Positions 9,027-18,929 of a stretch of 64,000 nt of DNA are shown here, piece after piece. The DNA comes from Microbacterium sp. SD291 (lineage in GTDB: Bacteria; Actinomycetota; Actinomycetes; Actinomycetales; Microbacteriaceae), in assembly GCF_017355365.1 (NCBI RefSeq), contig NZ_JADIJR010000015.1, forward strand, positions 17,124-81,123, written 5' to 3'. The translations under genes and the position numbers were made by a program. The notes under the pieces are model-generated. The model was not told where the DNA came from. It did no database searches and was given only the letters and a program-made list of their open reading frames with translations. How positions within the stretch are numbered: position 1 is the first letter of the stretch; each line of letters starts with the position of its first letter.

Positions 9027-10289
9027 ATGACGACGAGCACCCGGCAGGACCGCAGTGCCGCGACGCGGCAGCGCATCCTCACCGCAGCCCGCGAGCTGTT
9101 CATCGGACAGGGCTACCGCGCGACGTCTCTGCGCGACATCGCGGCGGCGGCATCCGTCAGCCACCCCGGCCTCCTCGGGCACTTCGATTCGAAGGACGAC
9201 CTGCTCGCCGAGGTCGTCGCCGGGTTCGAAGACGAGAACGCGGCGCTCATGAGCGAGATCACGGCCGCCGGCGAGCCCGGTTCCCTGCTCTTCTCGGAGA
9301 TCGCCGCGCACAACGCCGCGACCGAGGGATACCTCGAGCTGTTCGCGGCACTGACCGGCGAAGCATCCGCACCGGGTCATCCTGCCCACGACCGGATGAA
9401 GGAGCGATACGCGCGGATGCGGGAGCTCAGCGCCGACGGCATGCAGGAGGCCGCGTTCCACGGAGTGATCTCACCAGACCGCAACGTGGACGGGGAGATC
9501 ACCCGGCTCATGGCCGCGTGGGACGGCCTGCAGCTCCTCTCGCAGTACCTGCCGGATCGAGTCGACGTGGTCGGCCTGCTCGAGGAGCGCGAAGGGCTGT
9601 GGGCGACGCCGTTCGGCTGGCACGACGCCGAAGAGGCGCCCGCCCGCGTCGAGTCTGCGGGCCCGCTGCCTCCGGTCTTCGGCGAGCGCCCGGGAGAGGC
9701 GGATGCCGGGTACGCGGTCGGTCGACGTCGCCGCGCGCAGATCGTCGCCGACGCGACCCGGCTCTTCTCCCGGAGCGGCTACGGCGACACGAGCCTGCGC
9801 GAGATCGCGGAGGCGGTGGGCGTCTCGAAGTCGACGCTGCTGCACCATTACCCGTCCAAGGAGCTGCTGCTCAGCGCGGTGCTCTCCGAGCGCGACAGCT
9901 CGATCCGGGAGCGGGGCGGCGTCGCCGCCGATGGCCGCGCGGCCGATGTGCTGCGCGGCATCCCGTCGAATGCGCGCACCGACGCCGAGGAGGAGCCCGG
10001 CCTGATCGAGGTCTACGCGGTGCTCTCGTGCGAGGCGCTGCCCGCAGCGCACCCGGCGCACGAGTACTTCGCCCACCGCTTCGCCCAGGGTGTCGACTAC
10101 TTCGCCGACCTGTTCCGGCTCGCGCAGGCCGACGGCGATCTGCCCGAGCATCGCGACCCTGAGCGTGAGGCGGCCTGGCTGGTCGCGCTGTGGGACGGAC
10201 TGCAGTACCAGTGGCTGTACGACCGCTCAGCCGTCGACGTGGCCGAGCAGCTGCAGGCGCATCTGGACGACGTGCTGCCGCGGCGGTGA
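9027..10289 (+). CDS. Tandem (double) TetR/AcrR-type transcriptional regulator
   Basis: This 420-residue protein contains two complete TetR units in one chain, where the family is normally about 200 residues. The first N-terminal DNA-binding domain covers about residues 8-55 (TRQRILTAARELF, then SLRDIAAAASVSHPGLLGHF). The second starts at about residue 238 (RRAQIVADATRLFSRSGYG, SLREIAEAVGVSKSTLLHHY). Each is followed by a helical ligand domain ending in a similar block: AAWDGLQLLSQYLPDRVDV and VALWDGLQYQWLYDRSAVDV. A single chain may thus act as a built-in dimer. The ATG at 9027 is favoured over 9021 because GAGAGG lies 6 nt before it. It is divergent from the GH3/MFS operon and probably represses it; the inducer is unknown. 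Confidence 0.88.
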   Translation: MTTSTRQDRSAATRQRILTAARELFIGQGYRATSLRDIAAAASVSHPGLLGHFDSKDDLLAEVVAGFEDENAALMSEITAAGEPGSLLFSEIAAHNAATEGYLELFAALTGEASAPGHPAHDRMKERYARMRELSADGMQEAAFHGVISPDRNVDGEITRLMAAWDGLQLLSQYLPDRVDVVGLLEEREGLWATPFGWHDAEEAPARVESAGPLPPVFGERPGEADAGYAVGRRRRAQIVADATRLFSRSGYGDTSLREIAEAVGVSKSTLLHHYPSKELLLSAVLSERDSSIRERGGVAADGRAADVLRGIPSNARTDAEEEPGLIEVYAVLSCEALPAAHPAHEYFAHRFAQGVDYFADLFRLAQADGDLPEHRDPEREAAWLVALWDGLQYQWLYDRSAVDVAEQLQAHLDDVLPRR

Positions 10290-10316
10290 GCCCTCGCGGT
10301 CGGGGTGCCGGAGGTC

Positions 10317-12392
<2,076 letters not shown>

Positions 12393-12528
12393 CCCTCAAG
12401 CGTAACCACCCCCGCCGACGCCGGCCGCCGTCCTCCACAGCTCCTGCCCCCGCCGAGGGATGGATTTCGCGGGTCCCTGTGTCCCGAAGCGGGCGTAGTT
12501 TGGACGCAGACGCCAGAAGGAGCATCCG

Positions 12529-12849
12529 ATGACCGACTTCACCGTGACCCGCAACGACGACGCCGCCCGCTACGAGATCAGGTCCGGCGACACGCTCGCC
12601 GGCTTCGCCGAGTTCGATCTGCGCCCTGGCGCGATCAGGTTCATCCACACCGAGGTCGACCCCGCGTTCCAGGGCCAGGGCCTCGCCGCGATCCTCGCGA
12701 AGGGCGCGCTGACGGATGCCGTGGCCTCAGGCCTCGCGATCGTGCCGCTGTGCCCGTACATCGCGAAGTACCTGAGCACACATGAGATCCCGGGGGCGGA
12801 GATCCGCTGGCCGCAGCGCCCGGCGCCGGTGGCGGGGACCGACGGATGA
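12529..12849 (+). CDS. Small GNAT-family N-acetyltransferase (YjdJ-like)
   Basis: This 106-residue protein belongs to the short GNAT_YjdJ class. The acetyl-CoA loop is seen as EVDPAFQGQGLAAILAKGAL (about residues 42-61), the Q/RxxGxG/A-type pyrophosphate-binding turn. VPLCPYIAKYL near the C-terminus is the family's second conserved block. The target is not known. AGAAGGAG lies 6 nt before the ATG and a TAGTTT -10 box is at about 12496, so this promoter is leadered. Its stop overlaps the pirin start by ATGA, so the two are co-translated. Confidence 0.88.
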   Translation: MTDFTVTRNDDAARYEIRSGDTLAGFAEFDLRPGAIRFIHTEVDPAFQGQGLAAILAKGALTDAVASGLAIVPLCPYIAKYLSTHEIPGAEIRWPQRPAPVAGTDG

Positions 12850-13778
12850 TCGGCCGGCACCGGCTCGTCCTCGAGCCGCGGGAGGTTCCGCTCGGCGGCG
12901 TCCGCGGCATGGATGTGCTGCGCGTGCTGCCGCATCGGAACCTGCCGACGATCGGAGCCTGGTGCTTCCTCGACAGGTTCGGCCCGGCCGAGACGAGGAT
13001 GCGCGTCGAGCCGCACCCGCACATCGGCCTGCAGACGGTCACCTGGCCGCTGGTCGGCGAGATCCGCCACCGCGACTCGCTCGGCAGCGACGCCGACCTC
13101 CGCCGCGGACAGCTGAACCTGATGACCGCCGGCCACGGCATCTCGCACTCGGAGTACTCGATCGGCGAGGGCCCGATCCCGCTCGACGCGCTGCAGCTCT
13201 GGGTCGTGCTGCCCGAATCCGCGCGGCACGGCGAGGGCGGGTTCGAGCGGCACACATCGCTGCCGGCGGTGACGCTCCCGGCCGAGCAGGGGGCGGATGC
13301 CGAGGCCATCGTCGTGCTCGGCGAGTTCGCCGGCGCGACTTCTCCCGCGACCGTGCACACCCCGATCGTCGGAGCCGAGATCGTCGTGCCTGCCGGGACC
13401 ACGGTGCACCTGCCGCTGCGCGCCGACTGGGAGCACGCGATCATGCTGGTCGAGGGCGACTCCGTGGTGGCCGAGCATCCGATGACCCTGAACGACGTGC
13501 TCTACCTCGGCGACTCGCGGGAGAGCGTCGAAGTGTCGAGCACCGCAGACGCACTGCTGTTCCTGCTCGGCGGCGAGCCGTTCGTCGACGAGATCGTGAT
13601 GTGGTGGAACTTCGCCGGCCGCAGCCACGACGAGATCGCCGCGGCGCGCGAGGAGTGGGAGACGGAGTCAGCGGGCGGCCCGACCGGCCGGTTCGGTGTG
13701 GTCGAGGGTCACGACGTGCGCATCCCGGCGCCGCCGCTGCCCGATGTCCGGCTGATGCCGCGCGGGCGCAGGATCTGA
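12846..13778 (+). CDS. Pirin family protein
   Basis: This 310-residue bicupin starts inside the last codon of the acetyltransferase gene (ATGA, 12846-12849). The N-terminal cupin holds the metal-binding pattern HPHIGLQTVTW and, about 44 residues on, GHGISHSEYS, giving the His-His-His-Glu set seen in pirins that bind Fe or have quercetinase activity. The C-terminal pirin_C domain has LLGGEPFVDEIVMWWNFAGRSHDEI. Pirins are linked to quercetin oxidation or redox-sensitive regulation; neither can be chosen from sequence alone. DUF6226 follows 5 nt later. Confidence 0.93.
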   Translation: MIGRHRLVLEPREVPLGGVRGMDVLRVLPHRNLPTIGAWCFLDRFGPAETRMRVEPHPHIGLQTVTWPLVGEIRHRDSLGSDADLRRGQLNLMTAGHGISHSEYSIGEGPIPLDALQLWVVLPESARHGEGGFERHTSLPAVTLPAEQGADAEAIVVLGEFAGATSPATVHTPIVGAEIVVPAGTTVHLPLRADWEHAIMLVEGDSVVAEHPMTLNDVLYLGDSRESVEVSSTADALLFLLGGEPFVDEIVMWWNFAGRSHDEIAAAREEWETESAGGPTGRFGVVEGHDVRIPAPPLPDVRLMPRGRRI

Positions 13779-13783
13779 CCTCG

Positions 13784-14908
13784 ATGACACCGTCGGACGT
13801 CTTTCCGGGCCCGCTGGCGCCGATGCCGGACTCCACGGCATTCGCCACGATCGTCTGGCCGGGTGCTGAGAAGGTCCGCCCCCCGCGGTTCGTGGAGGGG
13901 TTCGAGCCCTTCGAGGCGTTCGCGCGCGACGCCGGCGCAGACCCCGTCGTCCTCGCCGCCGACCCCGTCGCGCTGTGGGATTTCGTGGCCGCGCACCCCG
14001 AACTCCTCGCGTCTGCAGAGACCGCGGATGCGGCGACGCGGTTCCTGGGGAACGCGATCGCGGTGGCGCATCCGGCGGCGACGTGGCGGATGACGAGCGA
14101 ACCCGAGGTGGGCACGTCGACGAGATCGATCACGGTCGCCGGCCTGCTGCGGACGATCGTGGAGCGCCCGGATCAGCGCGAGCCCTTCCGGGACATGCTC
14201 GCGTCATGGCCGCAGGCCGACCTCGACGATCAGGAGCTCGCGGCCCTCGCGCACGAGCAGGTCGACGTCGACCTCGTCGTCGCGCCGGTGCCCTTCGCGC
14301 GTCCGGCGATCGCGACCCCGGAGTTCCTGGACGACACCGGCCGGGTCATCGACTACGGTTCCCGCTGGGGCGACGCGTCTCCGCCGGACGAGGCCTATTC
14401 CCGGGTCTCCCATCCCGAGCGATTCGCCCCCGTGCTGTCCGTCGTCGACGCGCTGGTCGACCACCTCGAGACCTGGTACGTCGTCGACGTCGACCGGCGA
14501 GCCGGCGGACCAGGCGAGCGCGTACTGCACCTGCGGCCCGCGACGGGTGCCGCGATCACCATCACCGCGACGGTCGAATCCGTCGGCATCGAAGCCGGAG
14601 CGCTGTTCCGGGACTCGGCGCCCGGCTGCACATGCGACGCCTGCGACGAGTCCGCCGAGACCGTTGCCGCCCACCTCGAGCAGACCCTGCTCGCGATCGC
14701 AGCCGGCGGGCTGAGGGAGGTGTTCCCTGTCGGTCGGCAGCGCTGGCTGCACACGCGGATCCACACCGCCGACGGCGTCGGCGGCTCGAGCGGCGGCGAG
14801 CCCAGCGGTTCATCCCCGCCCGAGCGAGTCGACGACGCGGCGGAGCTTCTCCGGTCTCTCCCCGACGGCTGGTGGCCGGCCTGGTCGCTGCGCTCCGCCC
14901 GCCCCTGA
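13784..14908 (+). CDS. DUF6226 family protein
   Basis: This 374-residue protein of unknown function starts 5 nt after the pirin stop. The C-terminal half (about residues 185-345) carries the pattern I associate with DUF6226: DDTGRVIDYGSRWG, PPDEAYSRVSHPERFAP and VDHLETWY, then a CTCDACDES cysteine cluster. The N-terminal half (PGAEKVRPPRFVEGFEPFEAF onward) looks like a separate domain of no known role, so the protein may be a two-domain fusion. The CxCxxC triad could bind a metal; that is a guess from spacing. No signal peptide or membrane segment is visible. Confidence 0.75.
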   Translation: MTPSDVFPGPLAPMPDSTAFATIVWPGAEKVRPPRFVEGFEPFEAFARDAGADPVVLAADPVALWDFVAAHPELLASAETADAATRFLGNAIAVAHPAATWRMTSEPEVGTSTRSITVAGLLRTIVERPDQREPFRDMLASWPQADLDDQELAALAHEQVDVDLVVAPVPFARPAIATPEFLDDTGRVIDYGSRWGDASPPDEAYSRVSHPERFAPVLSVVDALVDHLETWYVVDVDRRAGGPGERVLHLRPATGAAITITATVESVGIEAGALFRDSAPGCTCDACDESAETVAAHLEQTLLAIAAGGLREVFPVGRQRWLHTRIHTADGVGGSSGGEPSGSSPPERVDDAAELLRSLPDGWWPAWSLRSARP

Positions 14909-14914
14909 CGCCGG

Positions 14915-16372
14915 TCAGACGCGCTCCGGCGTGTGCACCCGTGCGAGGAAGCGCTCGGCGCGCGGCGACCGGCCCCGCGGATCGAGCAGCGACACAGCGA
15001 TCGTGACGGCGGCCGCGAGCGGGATGGTCCAGGCGGCCGGCTGCGCGAGATAGGGGGCGGCGGCGCCGACTCCCCCGATCAGGGCGTTCACCAGCAGGGC
15101 GAGTCCTGCCGCGAGACCGCCCGACAGCATCCCCGCCACCGCCCCGCGGGCGGTGAGACCCCGCCACCACACCCCCAGCAGCACCACCGGCGACAGGGTC
15201 GACGCAGCCACCACGAAGACGACCCCCACGCTCGATCCGAGCCCCGCCGGGGCGGTGAGCAGCGCGACGGCGAGGGGCACCAGCGCGCACAGCACGGCCG
15301 ACAGGCGGAACGAGCGCACCGAGCCGGAGAAGACGTCCTGGCTGATCACGCCCGCAAGCGAGACGACGAGTCCGGCAGAGGTCGCCAGGAACGCGGCGAA
15401 CGCGCCGGCCACGATCAGCGCCGTGAGCAGCTCGCCGAATACTCCGGGGAAGACGCGGGACGGCAGCAGCAGCACGACCGTGTCGGCGATGCCGGGAACC
15501 GCGAGGTCGGGGGCGGCGATGCGCGCCAGCAGGCCCATCGTGCTCGACACGGCGTAGAACGCGCTCACCATCGCGATCACGATCACGGTGGTCCGACGGG
15601 CCGACACCCCGGTCGGGCTCGTGTAGAACCGCACCAGCACGTGCGGGAGCCCCATGGTGCCCAACAGCAGGGCGAGGAGCAGGGATGCCGTCTCATAGGC
15701 GTCGAACCCCGATGGCCCTGCCTCGGCGGGGAAGACCAGCGCCGGATCGAAGTCGTGAGGTCCGCCGCTCAGCGCGAAGGCGATGCAGACCACCGGCACG
15801 AGGAGCGCGGTGAGCTTCAGCCAGTACTGGAAGGCCTGCACGTAGGTGATGGCGCGCATGCCGCCCGCCGCCACCGCCGCGGCGACCAGCACCGCGACCG
15901 TCACCGCGCCGACCCACTCGGGCACTCCGGCGACGACCAGCAGGGTGAGCCCGGCGCCGTGCAGCTGCGGCACGATGTAGAGCCAGCCGATGATGAGCAC
16001 CGCGATGCTGGTGACTCGCCGCGCGGCAACCGACTCGAGCCGCGCCTCGATGAAGTCGGGGATCGTGTACGCGCCGCTGCGACGAAGCGGTGCCGCCACG
16101 AAGGCGAGCACCAGCAGGTACCCGGCCGCGTATCCGATCGGGAACCAGAAGCCGCGGGCGCCGTCGAGCAGCACCAGCCCGGAAAGGCCCAGGAACGTGC
16201 CGGCCGAGAGGTACTCACCGCTGATCGCCGACGCGTTCCACACCGGCCGCACCGTGCGGGAGGCGACGAAGAAGTCACTGGTCGTTCGCGAGATCCTCAG
16301 CCCGTAGACGCCGATCAGGAGCGTCGCAACAACGACGAGCGCGACGCCCACCAGATCCAGGACGGCGTTCAC
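14915..16372 (-). CDS. Sodium:solute symporter, acetate/monocarboxylate type
   Basis: This is a 485-residue SSS-family transporter with about 13 membrane segments. SAISGEYLSAGTFLG in the first segments and VRFYTSPTGVSARRT in the middle are characteristic of the ActP/MctP-like branch, which imports acetate, pyruvate or other short carboxylates with Na+ or H+. The GTG at 16372 overlaps the upstream DUF485 stop as GTGA, which decides the start over the longer frame. It is the last gene of a run with the sensor kinase, the LytTR regulator and DUF485. That linkage suggests substrate-induced expression by the kinase. Confidence 0.9.
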   Translation of the reverse strand: MNAVLDLVGVALVVVATLLIGVYGLRISRTTSDFFVASRTVRPVWNASAISGEYLSAGTFLGLSGLVLLDGARGFWFPIGYAAGYLLVLAFVAAPLRRSGAYTIPDFIEARLESVAARRVTSIAVLIIGWLYIVPQLHGAGLTLLVVAGVPEWVGAVTVAVLVAAAVAAGGMRAITYVQAFQYWLKLTALLVPVVCIAFALSGGPHDFDPALVFPAEAGPSGFDAYETASLLLALLLGTMGLPHVLVRFYTSPTGVSARRTTVIVIAMVSAFYAVSSTMGLLARIAAPDLAVPGIADTVVLLLPSRVFPGVFGELLTALIVAGAFAAFLATSAGLVVSLAGVISQDVFSGSVRSFRLSAVLCALVPLAVALLTAPAGLGSSVGVVFVVAASTLSPVVLLGVWWRGLTARGAVAGMLSGGLAAGLALLVNALIGGVGAAAPYLAQPAAWTIPLAAAVTIAVSLLDPRGRSPRAERFLARVHTPERV

Positions 16373-16758
16373 TCGCGGTCCCGGAGCGCCGGGTAGCGCC
16401 GCTCGTTGCGGGCGGCTGTGCGCAGGTAGAGCAGCGCGAAGACGAGGATGACCGGATAGAACGCGTAGGCCTGCAGCAGCCAGGACAGCGGCAGGCCCCA
16501 CACGAGGACCCTGCCGATCTCAGGGGCCAGCGCGATCGTCAGCGTCAGAGCGACCACCACGAGCACGAAGCCCGCGATCGTGCCGAGCGCCAGGCGGAGC
16601 TGGCTGCGCATGAGGGCTCGCGCGTAGACGGCATCCGCCTCGTCCACCGGCGAACCCGGCAGGGCGATGCCGCGGGTGTACGTCGATGAGAGCCGAGCGG
16701 GCAGGTCGGCCGTCACCCGCACGCGCTTTGGCGCATCGCCCGTCCGGCCCTCGTTCAT
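16369..16758 (-). CDS. DUF485-like inner membrane partner of the symporter
   Basis: This 129-residue protein has two hydrophobic segments, at about residues 55-80 and 88-112 (FVLVVVALTLTIALA; LPLSWLLQAYAFYPVILVFALLYL), after a polar 50-residue N-terminus. Small two-segment DUF485 proteins are regularly encoded directly before ActP-type symporters, as yjcH is before actP in E. coli. Its start overlaps the LytTR stop (ATGA, 16755-16758) and its own stop overlaps the symporter start. It probably forms or stabilises the transporter. Confidence 0.8.
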   Translation of the reverse strand: MNEGRTGDAPKRVRVTADLPARLSSTYTRGIALPGSPVDEADAVYARALMRSQLRLALGTIAGFVLVVVALTLTIALAPEIGRVLVWGLPLSWLLQAYAFYPVILVFALLYLRTAARNERRYPALRDRE

Positions 16759-17474
16759 CGGATGCTCTCGCCGCGCACGAGCGCCTCGCGCACCGCCGGC
16801 ACCAGGCGCCGGCTGACCGGCAGCGACAGCTCGCCGATCGCGACCGACGGCTCGGCCCCGGAGAGACGCGCCTCGGTCACGGCAGCGATGCGCACCAGCG
16901 ACGAGCGGTGGATGCGGAGAAAACCTGCCTGCGCCCACCGCGTCTCGAGCTCCGAGATCGGGATGCGCACGAGATGCCCCGCACCGTCGCCGGTGTGCAG
17001 CCGCGAGTAGTCCCCCTGCGCCTGCACCCAGTGCACATCGCTGCGACGGACGAACCGCACCGTCGATCCGACCGTGACCGGGAGCATCTCGTCTTCCCCG
17101 GATGCCGCGGCATCGCCGTTCTCGAGCACGCGGTCGACGGCGCTGCGCAGGCGCTCGGCCCTGACCGGCTTCAGCAGGTAGTCGGCGGCGCGCAGCTCGA
17201 ATGCCTCGACGGCGCGGGCGTCGTCGGCTGTCACGAACACGACGGCCGGTGGCCGGGCGAGGGCGAGCAGGGCGCGCGCGAGCTCGGTGCCCGTGAGCCC
17301 CGGCATGTGGATGTCGAGGAAGGCGATCCGCACGGCGCGCTCGGACAGCTGGCGCAGCGCGTCGGCGCCGCTGCCCGCGGTGAGGATCTCGCCGATGCGG
17401 TCGTCGGTGCGCAGCAGGTGGACGAGCTCGTCCAGCGCCGGCTTCTCGTCGTCGGCGACCAGCACGTCGATCAT
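16755..17474 (-). CDS. LytTR-family response regulator
   Basis: This 239-residue regulator has a receiver domain at residues 1-118 with the acidic pair DDE, phospho-acceptor Asp in FLDIHMPG (about residue 54), switch Thr in VFVTADD and Lys in LLKPV. A LytTR DNA-binding domain (about residues 133-232) follows, with VHWVQAQGDYSRLHT and FLRIHRSSLVR, the hallmark strands. It pairs with the LytS-like kinase, overlapping it by ATGA (17471-17474). Close relatives such as E. coli BtsR and YpdB control pyruvate transporters, which fits the CstA and symporter neighbours. Confidence 0.95.
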   Translation of the reverse strand: MIDVLVADDEKPALDELVHLLRTDDRIGEILTAGSGADALRQLSERAVRIAFLDIHMPGLTGTELARALLALARPPAVVFVTADDARAVEAFELRAADYLLKPVRAERLRSAVDRVLENGDAAASGEDEMLPVTVGSTVRFVRRSDVHWVQAQGDYSRLHTGDGAGHLVRIPISELETRWAQAGFLRIHRSSLVRIAAVTEARLSGAEPSVAIGELSLPVSRRLVPAVREALVRGESIR

Positions 17475-18664
17475 CGGCGCTCCGAGTCGAGCAGCGGATC
17501 GTTCAGCGGCTGCGAGTTGGGCACGCGCATGCGCACCAGGGTACCCGCGCCCGTGTTGGTCTCCACGACCAGCCCGCCCTCGGCGCCGTAGAGCTGGCGG
17601 AGGCGCGTGTCGACGTTGCGGAGACCGACGTGCAGCCCGTCGTCGCCGGCGGTGAGGGTGGCGCGCAGCGCATCCGGGTCCATGCCGACGCCGTCGTCCT
17701 CCACGAGGATCTCGGTGTGCGTGCCGTCGCCGCGCGAGCTGATGCGGATCTCCCCTCCGCCTTCGCCCGGCTCCAGACCGTGCCGCACGGCGTTCTCGAC
17801 CAGAGGCTGCACGGACAGGAACGGGATGACGGTGGCGAGGGTCTCGGGTGCGATCTGCAGGGTGACACGCAGCCGATCGCCGAAGCGGGCGCGCTCGAGC
17901 TCGAGATACGAGTGGATGCTGCCGAGCTCTTCGGCGAGCGTGGTGAACTCTCCCCGCCGGCGGAACGAGTAGCGGGTGAAGTCCGCGAACTCGAGCACGA
18001 GCTCGCGGGCCCTCGTGGGGTCGGTCAGGATGAAGGAGGCGATCGCGGTGAGCGCGTTGTAGATGAAGTGCGGTGAGATCTGCGCGCGCAGCGAGCGCAG
18101 CTCCGCCTCGGCGAGCTGGGTGCGCGAGGCGTCGAGATCGCCGAGCTCGACCTGGGCCGCGCACCAGTCCGCGACCTCCTCGGCCGCGCGCACGAGCGCC
18201 GCGCGCACGGGCGCGGCGAACGCGACGACCACCCCGACGACCCGCCCGTCGACGAGGATCGGCGCGCCGACCGCCTCGAGCTCGTCGTCTCGGCCGGGTG
18301 AGGGGAAGACCTGCCGACGGCCGGACTCCGTCACCCGTGTCGCGATCCGGAGAGCGGCCGGCTCGAGACCGTCCGGCGTGCCGTCGAAGGACACCGAGCC
18401 CTCGGCACTCACGATCGCTACCGCCGCGCTGCCGAGGAGCACGCGCAGGTGGCGTGCGGCCCTCACGACACCGGGCGTCGCGAGTCCGCCACGCAGGTGC
18501 GGGGCGGCGAGGCTCGCCTGGTGCAGGGCGCGCAGCGCGCCCTGCTCGGAGTCGCTGCCGAGGTCGGCCGCCCCGCGGCCGAGTCGGCGGGCGAGCAGCA
18601 GGAGCACCGTGAGGACGATCCCGCCGAGCACGCCGAGGGCTGCGGCGAGAACGACGTCGGTCAT
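17471..18664 (-). CDS. LytS/YehU-type sensor histidine kinase
   Basis: This 397-residue kinase has one N-terminal membrane segment (about residues 3-25) and a GAF-like sensing region (about 60-180), instead of the multi-span 5TM-LYT domain of BtsS. The His_kinase block is typical: LRAQISPHFIYNALTAI with the phospho-acceptor His at about residue 203, SVQPLVENAVRHGL (N box), VEDDGVGM (G box) and GLRNVDTRL. With one membrane anchor and a cytosolic sensor domain it probably detects an intracellular metabolite. The start at 18664 is 6 nt from a TATGCT -10 box (complement of 18671-18676), so it is probably leaderless and heads the four-gene operon. Confidence 0.93.
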   Translation of the reverse strand: MTDVVLAAALGVLGGIVLTVLLLLARRLGRGAADLGSDSEQGALRALHQASLAAPHLRGGLATPGVVRAARHLRVLLGSAAVAIVSAEGSVSFDGTPDGLEPAALRIATRVTESGRRQVFPSPGRDDELEAVGAPILVDGRVVGVVVAFAAPVRAALVRAAEEVADWCAAQVELGDLDASRTQLAEAELRSLRAQISPHFIYNALTAIASFILTDPTRARELVLEFADFTRYSFRRRGEFTTLAEELGSIHSYLELERARFGDRLRVTLQIAPETLATVIPFLSVQPLVENAVRHGLEPGEGGGEIRISSRGDGTHTEILVEDDGVGMDPDALRATLTAGDDGLHVGLRNVDTRLRQLYGAEGGLVVETNTGAGTLVRMRVPNSQPLNDPLLDSERR

Positions 18665-18682
18665 GCGTTCAGCATAAGGACG

Positions 18683-18919
18683 TCAGCAGCACCGGGCACC
18701 GGGATTGCGGTCCTGGTCGTCCATCTTCTGACGCCAGAACTGCCGCTCGGTCATCGGCTCCTCGTCGGGGTGCTCACGCTGCCGATGGGCGACATAGGTC
18801 GCGTACGCCGTGTCGCCCATCAGCGTCGTCATGTACCAGCGGATGCCGCGGCCCGCCCGCCCCGCGGCGCTGAGAAGCGCACGCAGAGAGGTGGCCGCGG
18901 CATCCGTTCGGTTCGTCAT
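18683..18919 (-). CDS. YbdD/YjiX family small protein
   Basis: This 78-residue protein has the family signature: GIRWYMTTLMGDTAYATYVAH, then HPDEEPMTERQFW, and an Arg-Cys-Cys end. In E. coli, YbdD and YjiX are encoded directly after CstA and BtsT and are needed for pyruvate uptake by these carriers. Here the gene is 10 nt downstream of cstA, the same arrangement. It is presumably co-transcribed with it and acts at the membrane with CstA. Confidence 0.92.
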   Translation of the reverse strand: MTNRTDAAATSLRALLSAAGRAGRGIRWYMTTLMGDTAYATYVAHRQREHPDEEPMTERQFWRQKMDDQDRNPGARCC

Positions 18920-18929
18920 CGCGCACTCA

